Positions 1 through 7,705 of a stretch of DNA of 64,000 bases are shown here, one piece after another. Position numbers and translations under genes: made by a program. Position 1 is the first letter of the stretch. Each line of letters begins with the position of its first letter. Below the pieces are notes generated by a model, which was given only the letters and a program-made list of their open reading frames with translations, searched no databases and was not told where the DNA came from. The stretch is from positions 1,302,001 through 1,366,000 of the forward strand of contig CAVVAE010000004.1 in assembly GCA_963746185.1 (NCBI GenBank). The letters run 5' to 3'. The stretch comes from CAVVAE01 sp963746185. Lineage in GTDB: Bacteria; Actinomycetota; Actinomycetes; Propionibacteriales; Nocardioidaceae.

Positions 1-816
1 GGCTGCGAGCCACGGGGTAACGGTTGCAAGTCGGGTACGTCGTCGAAGAGCACGACACGGACGGACAGCAAGCTGTCAGCCAAGCCACACTCGTCAAGGC
101 CGACCAAGGTGGCAAGCCGCGCTGCGTTGGCTCCCGCCGTAGCGCCTGACCTTCGGAGCCTTCCTGCCTACGCTATTTCGCTCGACCGGGGCTTCGTGTC
201 GTTTGCTGCCACGGTATGGAACGCTGGATCGTCGCCGCTCGTCATCGACGGCTTCCGCCGCACGGACGAGGACGTGATGGACGCCTTCCAGTACTTCTAC
301 GACTCCGACGGCAACCAGGTCGGTTTGCCCGTTCCAGCAGGCGAGATGGAGTGGGACGCCCGGCACGGCCATGAGCACTGGCACTTCCGCGACTTCGCGC
401 GCTACCGGCTGCTGGACGCCGACAAAGACGCGATCGTTCGCAGCCGCAAGGAGGCCTTCTGTCTGGCCAACACCGACGCGGTCGACTACACGGTCGAGGG
501 TGCGAACTGGCACCCGTTCAACACTGACCTCCACACGTCATGTGGCAACTACACGGCAATCGGAGTGCGCGAGGTACTCGACTCTGGCTCGGGCGACACG
601 TACTACCAAGGTCTGCCTGGCCAGTCGTTCAACGTAAAGGAGCTGCCGAATGGCAAGTACTTCATCTCCGTCGAAGCCAACCCGAACAACGTGATGGAGG
701 AATCGTCCACCACCAACAACGTCAGCTATCGCAAGATCTTCCTCAAGGGCACGGCCGAGCACCGCAGGGTCTTCGTTCCCAAGGTGGGGATCATCGATGA
801 GGGTGCCTTCTTCTAG
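1..816 (+). CDS. Lysyl oxidase-like secreted protein, 5' end outside window
   Basis: The reading frame is open from base 1, so the start and any signal peptide lie upstream of the window. The visible product carries the copper-binding histidine cluster HGHEHWHF (around bases 364-387) typical of the lysyl oxidase fold, followed by a conserved Cys/Trp/Tyr-rich core and a C-terminal EANPNN..ESS..NN segment. In animals this family oxidises peptidyl lysine using copper and a lysine-tyrosine quinone. Bacterial members are usually secreted and their substrates are poorly known. The gene ends in a 4-base tail-to-tail overlap with the aminotransferase on the other strand. The first GTG inside the window is at 109, but nothing marks it as the real start. 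The family call is solid; the function is inferred. Confidence 0.8.
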   Translation, partial: GCEPRGNGCKSGTSSKSTTRTDSKLSAKPHSSRPTKVASRAALAPAVAPDLRSLPAYAISLDRGFVSFAATVWNAGSSPLVIDGFRRTDEDVMDAFQYFYDSDGNQVGLPVPAGEMEWDARHGHEHWHFRDFARYRLLDADKDAIVRSRKEAFCLANTDAVDYTVEGANWHPFNTDLHTSCGNYTAIGVREVLDSGSGDTYYQGLPGQSFNVKELPNGKYFISVEANPNNVMEESSTTNNVSYRKIFLKGTAEHRRVFVPKVGIIDEGAFF

Positions 817-2195
817 GCCGGGTCTCTCTCCCTAACAAGTGCTCCGACGACCTCTCCGAAGGCGGCCGTATGACGGTCGACGTCTTCGGTCGAGGTCGTC
901 GGGCACATCAGCGCCATGTTGTGGAACGGGGTCATCAAGATCCCGCGGTTGCACAGGGCTAGGTGCAGATAGGTATCGAGCTCGGGGTCGGCTGCCTGCT
1001 CCGACGACTCACCATCCCGTGGTGGCTGCGGCGTGAAGCGGTACTCCGTCCGAGCACCGAGCTGAGTGATCGACCACGGCACGTCGTACGCCGCCAGCAC
1101 TGACTTCACGGCTTCGGTGAACCGGGTGGCGAGCGCAATCATGTGGGCGAACGCCTCCTCGGTGAGCACCTCGGCGAGGGTGGCTCGCATCGCAGCCACC
1201 GACAGCGCATTTCCTGCCAGCGTTCCCCCCACCCCGCCCACGTCGATCAGGTCTGCCTCGCCTGAGGCGGTGCGCATCTCGACTGCGGCGGCGACGTCTT
1301 CGGTGATGCCGTAGGCGCCCGACGGTATCCCGCCACCAATGCTCTTCCCGACGATCAACATGTCGGGTCGCAGCCCCCAGGCGGCGGTCGCACCACCGGG
1401 CCCGGCAGACAACGTGTGGGTTTCGTCGATCAGGAGCAGCGCCCCATAGCGGGTCGCGAGCGCACGGAGTTCTGCGTGGAAGTCCGGGTCGGGCAACACG
1501 ATGCCGATGTTGGTGAGCGCGGGCTCGGTGAGGATGGCCGCGACGTCGCCATGCGCGAGTGCGGTCTCGAGAGCTTCGAGATCGTTCCACGGGACGGCTC
1601 GAGTCGTGATGTCGAGCGAGACGGGAGGACCCGCATTGCCGGGACGCGAGAGCGTCGTGCCGTCCGGGCCGGAGATCGCGAACGTCTCGTCGACGGACCC
1701 GTGGTAGTTGTAGCTGAAGCACAGGATCTTCGGCCGGCCGGTGACGAGGCGCGCAAGCCGGATGGCCCATCGGTTGGCATCGGTGGCCGACAACGTGAAC
1801 GACCACAGCGGCAGACCGAATCGGCGAGCGAGCTCTGCACCGACCCACGCCGCCTCCCCGGTCGGGAGCATGGTGGTGATCCCACCGAGGTCCTTGATGC
1901 GCCGCTCAACAGCCTCAACTGTCGCCGGTGGCGAGTGACCGGCCATCGCACCTGTGTCACCGAGCGCGAAGTCGATGTACTCGTTCCCGTCGACGTCGGT
2001 GATCCGGTTGCCCGTTGCTCGCTCGAAGTACACCGGGAACCCGCCGGACCACATGTTCATCCACGTCATCGGAACGTGCCCGAAGAGATGCGTCGCCTCG
2101 TCGTACAGCCGCTTGCTTGCCGGATGCGTCTCGGAGTACGTCGCCTGCTCTTCTGAGATCAGCCGCGCCAAACGGGAGGGATCGATCTCGGGCAT
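813..2195 (-). CDS. PLP-dependent class III aminotransferase (glutamate-1-semialdehyde aminomutase-like)
   Basis: This is a 460-residue fold-type I PLP enzyme. It has the class III layout: an N-terminal GNEYIDFALGDTGAMAGHSP segment, the LLIDETHTL aspartate motif that contacts the pyridine ring, and the Schiff-base lysine in MLIVGKSIGGGIPSGAYG. The nearest named enzyme by pattern is glutamate-1-semialdehyde aminomutase, but the usual heme neighbours (hemB, hemC) are absent, so it is more likely an amino-acid transaminase or mutase of unknown substrate. The start is an ATG with GGGAGG-like purines a few bases upstream on the minus strand. It is convergent with the lysyl oxidase-like gene. Confidence 0.85.
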   Translation of the reverse strand: MPEIDPSRLARLISEEQATYSETHPASKRLYDEATHLFGHVPMTWMNMWSGGFPVYFERATGNRITDVDGNEYIDFALGDTGAMAGHSPPATVEAVERRIKDLGGITTMLPTGEAAWVGAELARRFGLPLWSFTLSATDANRWAIRLARLVTGRPKILCFSYNYHGSVDETFAISGPDGTTLSRPGNAGPPVSLDITTRAVPWNDLEALETALAHGDVAAILTEPALTNIGIVLPDPDFHAELRALATRYGALLLIDETHTLSAGPGGATAAWGLRPDMLIVGKSIGGGIPSGAYGITEDVAAAVEMRTASGEADLIDVGGVGGTLAGNALSVAAMRATLAEVLTEEAFAHMIALATRFTEAVKSVLAAYDVPWSITQLGARTEYRFTPQPPRDGESSEQAADPELDTYLHLALCNRGILMTPFHNMALMCPTTSTEDVDRHTAAFGEVVGALVRERDPA

Positions 2196-2274
2196 ATCAA
2201 CCTCCCTTGAGATGGGCGTGGTGAGGACAGGGTGGCACAGTGAAACCTTGAGTGTGAGCCAACCAGGAGATGTG

Positions 2275-2676
2275 ATGCCTCAAGCGCCGATCCCGCCACG
2301 CGTCATGGAGATGCTGAGGCGCCCCAACCCGGCCGTGATCGCCTGTGTTCGGCCCGATGGCCAGCCTGTGTCGGTCGCGACGTGGTACCTCGTCGAGCAG
2401 GACAAGATCTTGGTCAACATGGACGAGACCAGGAAGCGGCTCGAGTACCTACGGGCTGACCCGCGGGTGACGCTGAGCGCCCTGGACGAGGGGAACTGGT
2501 ACACCCACGTCAGCGTTCAGGGGTCGATCGTCGAGATGTACGACGACGAGGGGCTGGCTGACATCGACCGGCTGTCCCTCCACTACACGGGTCACCCCTA
2601 CGGCAACCGCGACCGTCGCCGCGTCAGCGCGTTGATCGAGGTCGAGCGCTGGCACGGGTGGGGCTCTGTCGGCTGA
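2275..2676 (+). CDS. PPOX-class F420/FMN-dependent oxidoreductase-like protein
   Basis: The product has 133 residues and a split beta-barrel pattern: VIACVRPDGQPVSVATWYLVEQDKI, then a strand with DPRVTLSALD and an EVERWHGWG end. This is the pyridoxamine-phosphate-oxidase-like superfamily; many actinobacterial members of this size bind F420. The ATG at 2275 was chosen because AGGAGA lies at 2265-2270. A longer in-frame extension upstream runs through the divergent aminotransferase gene and is not credible. The substrate is unknown. Confidence 0.8.
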   Translation: MPQAPIPPRVMEMLRRPNPAVIACVRPDGQPVSVATWYLVEQDKILVNMDETRKRLEYLRADPRVTLSALDEGNWYTHVSVQGSIVEMYDDEGLADIDRLSLHYTGHPYGNRDRRRVSALIEVERWHGWGSVG

Positions 2677-2688
2677 TGCTGTGTCGGC

Positions 2689-3342
2689 TCATTCCGCGCT
2701 GAAGACCTGGTCCAGATCGTCGTGGAGCTTCTCGAGCGAGTTGTACACCTTCTGGGCCCCGGCCGATCGCAGCTCCTCGACCGAGAAGCCCCCCGTGCGA
2801 ACCGCGTAGGCCGCGATCCCGGCCCGTCCTGCCGCTTCGCAGTCCCACGTCGAGTCGCCGATCATCACCGATGCGCCGTCGCCAGCTTTCGTCAACGCCG
2901 TCTTGACGAGGTCGGGCGCGGGTTTTGACTCCTCAGCGTCCTCGGAGGTGGTCCAGGCGTCGACGACCTCGCGAGCATCCAGCAGGTCGAGGTAATGCTC
3001 CACGTGATCACGCGGTCCCGAACTGGCCAGCACCAGGCTCAGGCCACGTTCGCGGGTGGCCACGAGGAGCGGACGGGCACCGGCAAACGGCTGAACCTGG
3101 GGGAGTAACTGTGCGTACTCCTCCGACCAGGCCGCTCGGATGTCGTCGCCGTGGCGATGCTCTATCTCGTCGCCAGCCACGTGGCCTACGAGTTTGTCGC
3201 CGCCCATGCCGATGGCACGATGGATCCGCCAGAGTGCCGGAGTGACGTCGTACCTGCGAAACGCCCGGAACCACGCGAGTGCATGGTGGTAGTTGGTGTC
3301 GACGAGGGTGCCGTCGACGTCGAAGAGTGCAGTATCGATCAC
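2689..3342 (-). CDS. HAD-superfamily hydrolase (phosphoglycolate phosphatase/beta-phosphoglucomutase-like)
   Basis: The product has 217 residues. HAD motif I is at the very N-terminus (ALFDVDGTLVDT, nucleophile plus acid/base aspartates), motif II is the LASSG serine, motif III is the lysine in ESKPAPD, and motif IV is MIGDSTWD. An alpha-helical cap (IHRAIGMGGDKL) sits between motifs I and II as in subfamily I. The GTG at 3342 was picked because CAGGAG lies just upstream on the minus strand and motif I starts 5 residues in. A longer frame from 3405 lacks this signal. It is a small-molecule phosphatase of unknown substrate, convergent with the PPOX gene. Confidence 0.85.
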   Translation of the reverse strand: MIDTALFDVDGTLVDTNYHHALAWFRAFRRYDVTPALWRIHRAIGMGGDKLVGHVAGDEIEHRHGDDIRAAWSEEYAQLLPQVQPFAGARPLLVATRERGLSLVLASSGPRDHVEHYLDLLDAREVVDAWTTSEDAEESKPAPDLVKTALTKAGDGASVMIGDSTWDCEAAGRAGIAAYAVRTGGFSVEELRSAGAQKVYNSLEKLHDDLDQVFSAE

Positions 3343-3516
3343 GACTGCTCCTGGGTCGCCCGCTGGTGGAATGCTCGTACCCCGGCTCCGGCTCGACATG
3401 CGCATGCATGACTGGAGTGGCGCGAAGATGAGGGCGTGCCACCGGCTGGCGTGCTTGACTTGAGGACCACCGGATCACGCCATCCGGGGCTGAGCCCGTG
3501 CGAAAGGACGGTCGAG

Positions 3517-4593
3517 TTGTCCTGGACTGAACGGTTCGACGGTTACCAGCGGAGGCATCGCTGGATTGGTTTCCCGATCGGGGTCACCTACAAGTTCGCC
3601 GACGACCAGGGCAACTATCTCGCGGCGCTGATCACCTACTACGCGTTCCTCTCCCTGTTCCCGATGTTGCTGCTCAGCTCGTCCGTTCTGGGTTTCATCC
3701 TTCAGGGAAACACCGACCTTCAAAACCAGATCCTCGACTCAACCCTGGCCAGGTTCCCGGTGATCGGTGACGAGCTACGCGCACCCGAGGGGCTACAGGG
3801 CAGTGGATCCGCGGTCGTGATCGGTGCCATCGTCTCGCTGTACGGCGCGCTGGGTGTCGCACATGCGACGCAAAATGCCCTCAACATCGCCTGGGGTGTG
3901 CCGCTGGATCGTCGTCCCAACCCCGTGATGGTCCGGGTGCGCGGACTGGTGCTGCTGGCGTTCTCGGGGTTGGCGATCCTCGTCACCACGATCATCTCCG
4001 GACTGGGCACCGGCCTCGCAACGATGGGCGAGGGGCTGGGGACCGGGGTGCGGCTGCTCATCACCCTGGGCACGATCGTGCTCAACGCGGCTGTCTTCAC
4101 AGTGCTCTTCTGGCTCGCTACCGCGCAGCGGCATCGGCTACGCGATTCGGCACCCGGCGCGCTGTTCGTCGCCCTCGCCTGGCAGTTGCTTCAGCTCGGC
4201 GGTACGGCCTACGTCAGCCAGATCGTGAAGGACGCCCGGCCGACTTACGGCTTTTTCGCCATCGTGCTCGGCATGATCGCCTGGATCTACCTGGGTGCCT
4301 TTGCCGTCGTCCTGGGCGTGGAGCTCAACGTCGTACGCGCGGAGCGGCTGTATCCCCGGGCGCTGCTGACTCCGTTCACCGACAACGTCGAGCTCACCCC
4401 TGCCGACCGAAGGGCCTACACCCGCTCTGCGAAAGCCCAACGCAGCAAGGGATTCCAGAACGTCGACGTGACGTTTGGCGAGACGTTGCGCGACGGACCA
4501 CCGGCCCCAGCGGGCGACCCCCTGAGTGAAGCGCTGGCCGACAGTGACAGTCCCAAACAGGTCGAGAAACCCGGCCAGGATGCCGTATCGTGA
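3517..4593 (+). CDS. YihY/BrkB family integral membrane protein
   Basis: This is a membrane protein of about 358 residues with six or so hydrophobic segments. The conserved opening is DQGNYLAALITYYAFLSLFPMLLL, followed by GALGVAHATQNALNIAWGVP and PTYGFFAIVLGMIAWIYLGAFAVVLGVELN. The C-terminal tail is hydrophilic. The family is often annotated ribonuclease BN or virulence factor BrkB, but neither role is established for these proteins. The TTG at 3517 has AAAGGA at 3503-3508 and gives the usual family N-terminus (SWTERFDGYQRRH). A GTG at 3436 is the alternative. The stop lies 5 bases before the trp leader peptide. Confidence 0.85.
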   Translation: MSWTERFDGYQRRHRWIGFPIGVTYKFADDQGNYLAALITYYAFLSLFPMLLLSSSVLGFILQGNTDLQNQILDSTLARFPVIGDELRAPEGLQGSGSAVVIGAIVSLYGALGVAHATQNALNIAWGVPLDRRPNPVMVRVRGLVLLAFSGLAILVTTIISGLGTGLATMGEGLGTGVRLLITLGTIVLNAAVFTVLFWLATAQRHRLRDSAPGALFVALAWQLLQLGGTAYVSQIVKDARPTYGFFAIVLGMIAWIYLGAFAVVLGVELNVVRAERLYPRALLTPFTDNVELTPADRRAYTRSAKAQRSKGFQNVDVTFGETLRDGPPAPAGDPLSEALADSDSPKQVEKPGQDAVS

Positions 4594-4598
4594 CGTCC

Positions 4599-4637
4599 AT
4601 GAAGTCGACTCTCAACTGCGCGTGGTGGCTGCCCTGA
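4599..4637 (+). CDS. trpS leader peptide with tandem Trp codons
   Basis: A 12-codon reading frame encodes MKSTLNCAWWLP and ends with TGA at 4635-4637. Two adjacent TGG codons (4623-4628) sit just before the stop. Tryptophan is a rare residue, so two in 12 positions directly ahead of a tryptophanyl-tRNA synthetase gene and its terminator is strong evidence for a sensing leader. No Shine-Dalgarno precedes the ATG. The -10 element 7 bases upstream suggests a leaderless transcript. Confidence 0.85.
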   Translation: MKSTLNCAWWLP

Positions 4638-4668
4638 CGGGCGTCGCCAGCTGAGTCAACCTCATCCA

Positions 4669-4691
4669 GCCGCCCTACGTGGGCGGCTTTT
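4669..4691 (+). terminator. Attenuator terminator upstream of trpS
   Basis: A 7-base-pair GC stem (GCCGCCC/GGGCGGC) closes a 5-base loop TACGT and is followed by four T residues. It ends 46 bases before the trpS start codon. The 5' arm also pairs with the upstream GGGCG at 4639-4643, so it can be switched. Confidence 0.85.
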
Positions 4692-4737
4692 GTATGCATG
4701 GCCGTCGACGTCGGGCACTCAACCGCAGGAGCAGACC

Positions 4738-5793
4738 ATGAACACGACGAGCACGTCGAGTACGACGACCACCGAGTCCTCAGCCGACACGGCACCGACC
4801 AGTGCGGGCCAACAGCGGGTGCTCTCGGGTATCACGCCGAGTGGACCCCTGACCCTGGGCAACTACCTCGGTGCTCTCAAACGCTTCGTCGAGGGGCAAC
4901 AAGATCACGCAGGCTTCTTCTTCGTCGCCGACCTCCACGCGATGACGATGGAACACGATCCTGTCCGGCTGCGACACCTGTCCAGACAGACGGCAGCGCT
5001 CTTCTTCGCCGCTGGGCTTGATCCGCGGCACGCGACGGTATTCCTCCAGTCGCACGTGCCGGCACACGTGACGCTGTCGTACCTGCTGGAGTCGACCGCC
5101 TACGTGGGGGAGCTCGGCCGGATGATCCAGTTCAAGGAGAAGGGCGATCGGCCGCAGACGCGGGCCAGTCTGTTCACCTACCCCTGCCTGATGGCGGCCG
5201 ATATCTTGCTCTACGACACCGCGCTGGTGCCGGTCGGTGGCGACCAGAGCCAGCACGTCGAACTGGCGCGTGACCTGGCGATCCGCTTCAACCGGTTCTA
5301 CGGGACGACGTTCGTGGTGCCGCAGTTGGCACCTGCCGCGCTGGCGGCCCGGGTGGCCGACCTCGCCCACCCGGAGGCGAAGATGAGCAAGTCGGCTGAC
5401 GATGCCGCGTCGGGTGTGATCCGGATGCTCGATGCGCCCGACCTCATCGTCCGCAAGGTGAACCGAGCCGTCACGGACTCAGGTGGTGACGTGCGCTACG
5501 ACCCTGCCAGCAAGCCGGGCGTCTCCAACCTGCTCGACATTGTCGCCGCGATCAGTGGAGACCAGCCGGCCGAGTTGGCCGAGCGGTTCTCGTCATACGG
5601 CGAGCTCAAGAAGGTGTGCGCTGAACACATCGTCGAGGAGCTGGCTCCGATCCAGCGCCGGCATGACGAGTTGATCGCCGACCCTTCCAGGCTCGACGCG
5701 TTGCTTCACGACGGCGCTGCTCGCGCCCGCGCCGTGGCCGACCCGGTCCTCGCTCGTGCTCAGACAGCGATGGGTCTGATACCGGCTCGTTGA
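4738..5793 (+). CDS. trpS: Tryptophanyl-tRNA synthetase
   Basis: This class I aminoacyl-tRNA synthetase attaches tryptophan to tRNA-Trp in the cytoplasm. The 351-residue product has the HIGH-type motif in ITPSGPLTLGNYLGAL near residue 33, the family block GGDQSQHVELARDLA, and the KMSKS loop as AKMSKS near residue 216. The first 20 or so residues are a Thr/Ser-rich extension typical of actinobacterial copies. The ATG at 4738 has AGGAG at 4727-4731. Expression is probably controlled by the attenuator directly upstream. It is convergent with glpD, with only 3 bases between the stops. Confidence 0.97.
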   Translation: MNTTSTSSTTTTESSADTAPTSAGQQRVLSGITPSGPLTLGNYLGALKRFVEGQQDHAGFFFVADLHAMTMEHDPVRLRHLSRQTAALFFAAGLDPRHATVFLQSHVPAHVTLSYLLESTAYVGELGRMIQFKEKGDRPQTRASLFTYPCLMAADILLYDTALVPVGGDQSQHVELARDLAIRFNRFYGTTFVVPQLAPAALAARVADLAHPEAKMSKSADDAASGVIRMLDAPDLIVRKVNRAVTDSGGDVRYDPASKPGVSNLLDIVAAISGDQPAELAERFSSYGELKKVCAEHIVEELAPIQRRHDELIADPSRLDALLHDGAARARAVADPVLARAQTAMGLIPAR

Positions 5794-5796
5794 GCG

Positions 5797-7515
5797 TCAG
5801 TCGAGGGCGCGGCCGACTGCGATAGCTCGGGTGTCTGGGGCCGCGATCCGGGCTGCGTCTGCGGCCAAGTCGTCTTGAGCCTGCTGCGAGCGTCGTTCGG
5901 CCTCGACCCGCGCGGCGTAGGCCTCGACCTCGTTGACCCGGCGCTTGTCGTCCCAGCCAAGATGCGGCGCCACGAGCCGGGCGGCCGCCGAGGCTGCGGC
6001 GGTGCCTCGGTCGGGTGTTTCGATGGAGACGCGGGTACGCCGAGCCAGGATGTCGTCGAGATGCAGAGCTGCCTCGTGCGACGCGGCGTACACGATCTCC
6101 GCACGGAGATACTGCTCGGCTCCTTCGAGCGGCTCGAGCAGGGTCGGATCGTCCTCTGCCAGCGCGAGCAGCTCCTCGGTGAGCGAGCCATAGCGGTCGA
6201 GCAGGGCCTGCATCCGCCATACCGGCAAGCCGGCTCGCTTGGCCAGCCGGTCGACCTGATTGACCATCGCGTGGTAACCCTCGGCCCCGATGAGGGGGAT
6301 CTTCTCTGTGACGCTGGGCGGCACGGGTCCACCGACGTCGTCGAGCGCGGCGTCAATCGCGTCCGCGGCCATCACCCGGTAGGTGGTGTACTTGCCGCCC
6401 GCGATGGAGATCAGCCCCGGCTGCGGACGGGCGACGGCGTGCTCTCGCGACAGCTGCGACGTCGACTCGCTCTCACCCGCAAGCAGCGGACGCAGCCCGG
6501 CATACACGCCCTGGATGTCCTTGTGCGTCAACGGTATGGAGAGCACGACGTTGACGTGGTCAAGGAGGTAGTCGATGTCGGCCTTGGAGGCGGCCGGATG
6601 TGCCTTGTGCAGGGTCCAGTCGGTGTCGGTGGTGCCGATGATCCAATGGGTGCCCCACGGGATCACGAAGAGCACGGACTTCTCCGTGCGCAAGATGATG
6701 CCGGTCTCGGAGTTGATGCGGTCTCGGGGTACGACGATGTGGATCCCCTTCGAGGCGCGCACGTGGAACCGGCCGCGGCCGCCCGCCAGGGTCTGGATCT
6801 CGTCTGTCCAGACGCCAGTGCAGTTGACCACGACCGAGGCTCGCACCTCGACCTCCTGCTGGGTCTCGACGTCACGCACCCGCGCTCCGGTGATGCGCTC
6901 TCCGGCGTGACTCAGGGCAACGACCTCGGCTGAGCTGAGGATCGTCGCGCCGTACGTCGCCGCGGTGCGGGCCACCGTCAGCGTGTGCCGTGCATCGTCG
7001 GTCATCGCGTCGTAATACAGCAGCGCGCCCGTGAGTGCGGTGGGCTTGAGGGCGGGAGCCATTCGCAAGGCGCCGCCCCGTGTGAGGTGGCGATGGCGCG
7101 GCAACGATCGAGCCCCGCTCATCGTGTCGTACAGCGTCATCCCGGCGCTGATGTAGGGACGCTCCCAGACGCGGTGCGTCAGCGGGAACAGGAACGGCAC
7201 AGGCTTGACCAGGTGCGGCGCGATCAGCGTCAACATCAGCTCGCGTTCGCGAAGCGCCTCGCGGACGAGACCGAAGTTGAACTGTTCGAGGTAGCGCAAC
7301 CCGCCGTGGAAGAGCTTCGAAGATCTCGATGAGGTCCCAGACGCGAAGTCCCTGGCTTCGACGAGGGCCACCGACAAGCCCCGGGTGGCTGCGTCGAGGG
7401 CTGCTCCGGCGCCGGTCACGCCGCCTCCGACGACCAGGACGTCGAACGTCGCACGGCCAAGCCGCTCCCAGGACCGTTCTCGCTGCGAGTTGTCCAGACG
7501 TGTCGGCGTCGGCAT
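5797..7515 (-). CDS. glpD: Glycerol-3-phosphate dehydrogenase (FAD-dependent)
   Basis: This membrane-associated flavoenzyme oxidises sn-glycerol-3-phosphate to dihydroxyacetone phosphate and passes electrons to the quinone pool. The product has about 572 residues. It opens with the FAD-binding Rossmann motif DVLVVGGGVTGAGAALDAATRG, followed by SSKLFHGGLRYLEQFNF (GlpD signature) and the later IAGGKYTTYRVMA block. The C-terminal DAO_C-type domain is present. The ATG at 7515 was preferred because GGAGG at 7525-7529 gives a 9-base gap; the GTG at 7524 touches that signal. It diverges from glpK, and the two form the glycerol catabolic pair. Confidence 0.95.
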   Translation of the reverse strand: MPTPTRLDNSQRERSWERLGRATFDVLVVGGGVTGAGAALDAATRGLSVALVEARDFASGTSSRSSKLFHGGLRYLEQFNFGLVREALRERELMLTLIAPHLVKPVPFLFPLTHRVWERPYISAGMTLYDTMSGARSLPRHRHLTRGGALRMAPALKPTALTGALLYYDAMTDDARHTLTVARTAATYGATILSSAEVVALSHAGERITGARVRDVETQQEVEVRASVVVNCTGVWTDEIQTLAGGRGRFHVRASKGIHIVVPRDRINSETGIILRTEKSVLFVIPWGTHWIIGTTDTDWTLHKAHPAASKADIDYLLDHVNVVLSIPLTHKDIQGVYAGLRPLLAGESESTSQLSREHAVARPQPGLISIAGGKYTTYRVMAADAIDAALDDVGGPVPPSVTEKIPLIGAEGYHAMVNQVDRLAKRAGLPVWRMQALLDRYGSLTEELLALAEDDPTLLEPLEGAEQYLRAEIVYAASHEAALHLDDILARRTRVSIETPDRGTAAASAAARLVAPHLGWDDKRRVNEVEAYAARVEAERRSQQAQDDLAADAARIAAPDTRAIAVGRALD

Positions 7516-7583
7516 GTCAGACACCCTCCGTGTGGGTCGGATCCGGCCGCGCCAGAGGTCAACGCTGTCCGTGGTGGGAGCCG

Positions 7584-7613
7584 TTGACCACCGCGAGCGG
7601 CGGCACCTAGGGT
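7584..7613 (+). promoter_or_regulatory. Candidate glpK promoter
   Basis: TTGACC (7584-7589) and TAGGGT (7608-7613) are separated by 18 bases and lie about 90 bases ahead of the glpK start. A short inverted repeat AGGG-TCTACA-CCCT starts on the -10 element (7609-7622) and could be a regulator site or simply chance. The 190-base glpD-glpK gap holds no gene. Confidence 0.5.
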
Positions 7614-7705
7614 CTACACCCTAACCATTCGTCCAGCGGTCGGGAGACCCTGGCTCACGAGGCCTGGGAGGGCTGGCGTGCCAGTCGTTGTCGGGGGTTC
7701 CCTCC

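Larger units (their letters stand above)
4586..4691 (+). promoter_or_regulatory. Transcription attenuator of trpS
   Basis: A TATCGT -10 element (4586-4591) overlaps the end of the BrkB-like gene and lies 7 bases before the leader ATG. Three mutually exclusive RNA pairings can be drawn. GCCC 4631-4634 pairs with GGGC 4639-4642 around the leader stop codon. GGGCG 4639-4643 pairs with CGCCC 4671-4675 (antiterminator). GCCGCCC 4669-4675 pairs with GGGCGGC 4681-4687 and is followed by TTTT (terminator). A ribosome stalled at the two Trp codons would cover the first arm, free the second and prevent termination. This is the classic logic for inducing tryptophanyl-tRNA synthetase when charged tRNA-Trp is short. 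Sequence elements are seen; function is inferred. Confidence 0.85.
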
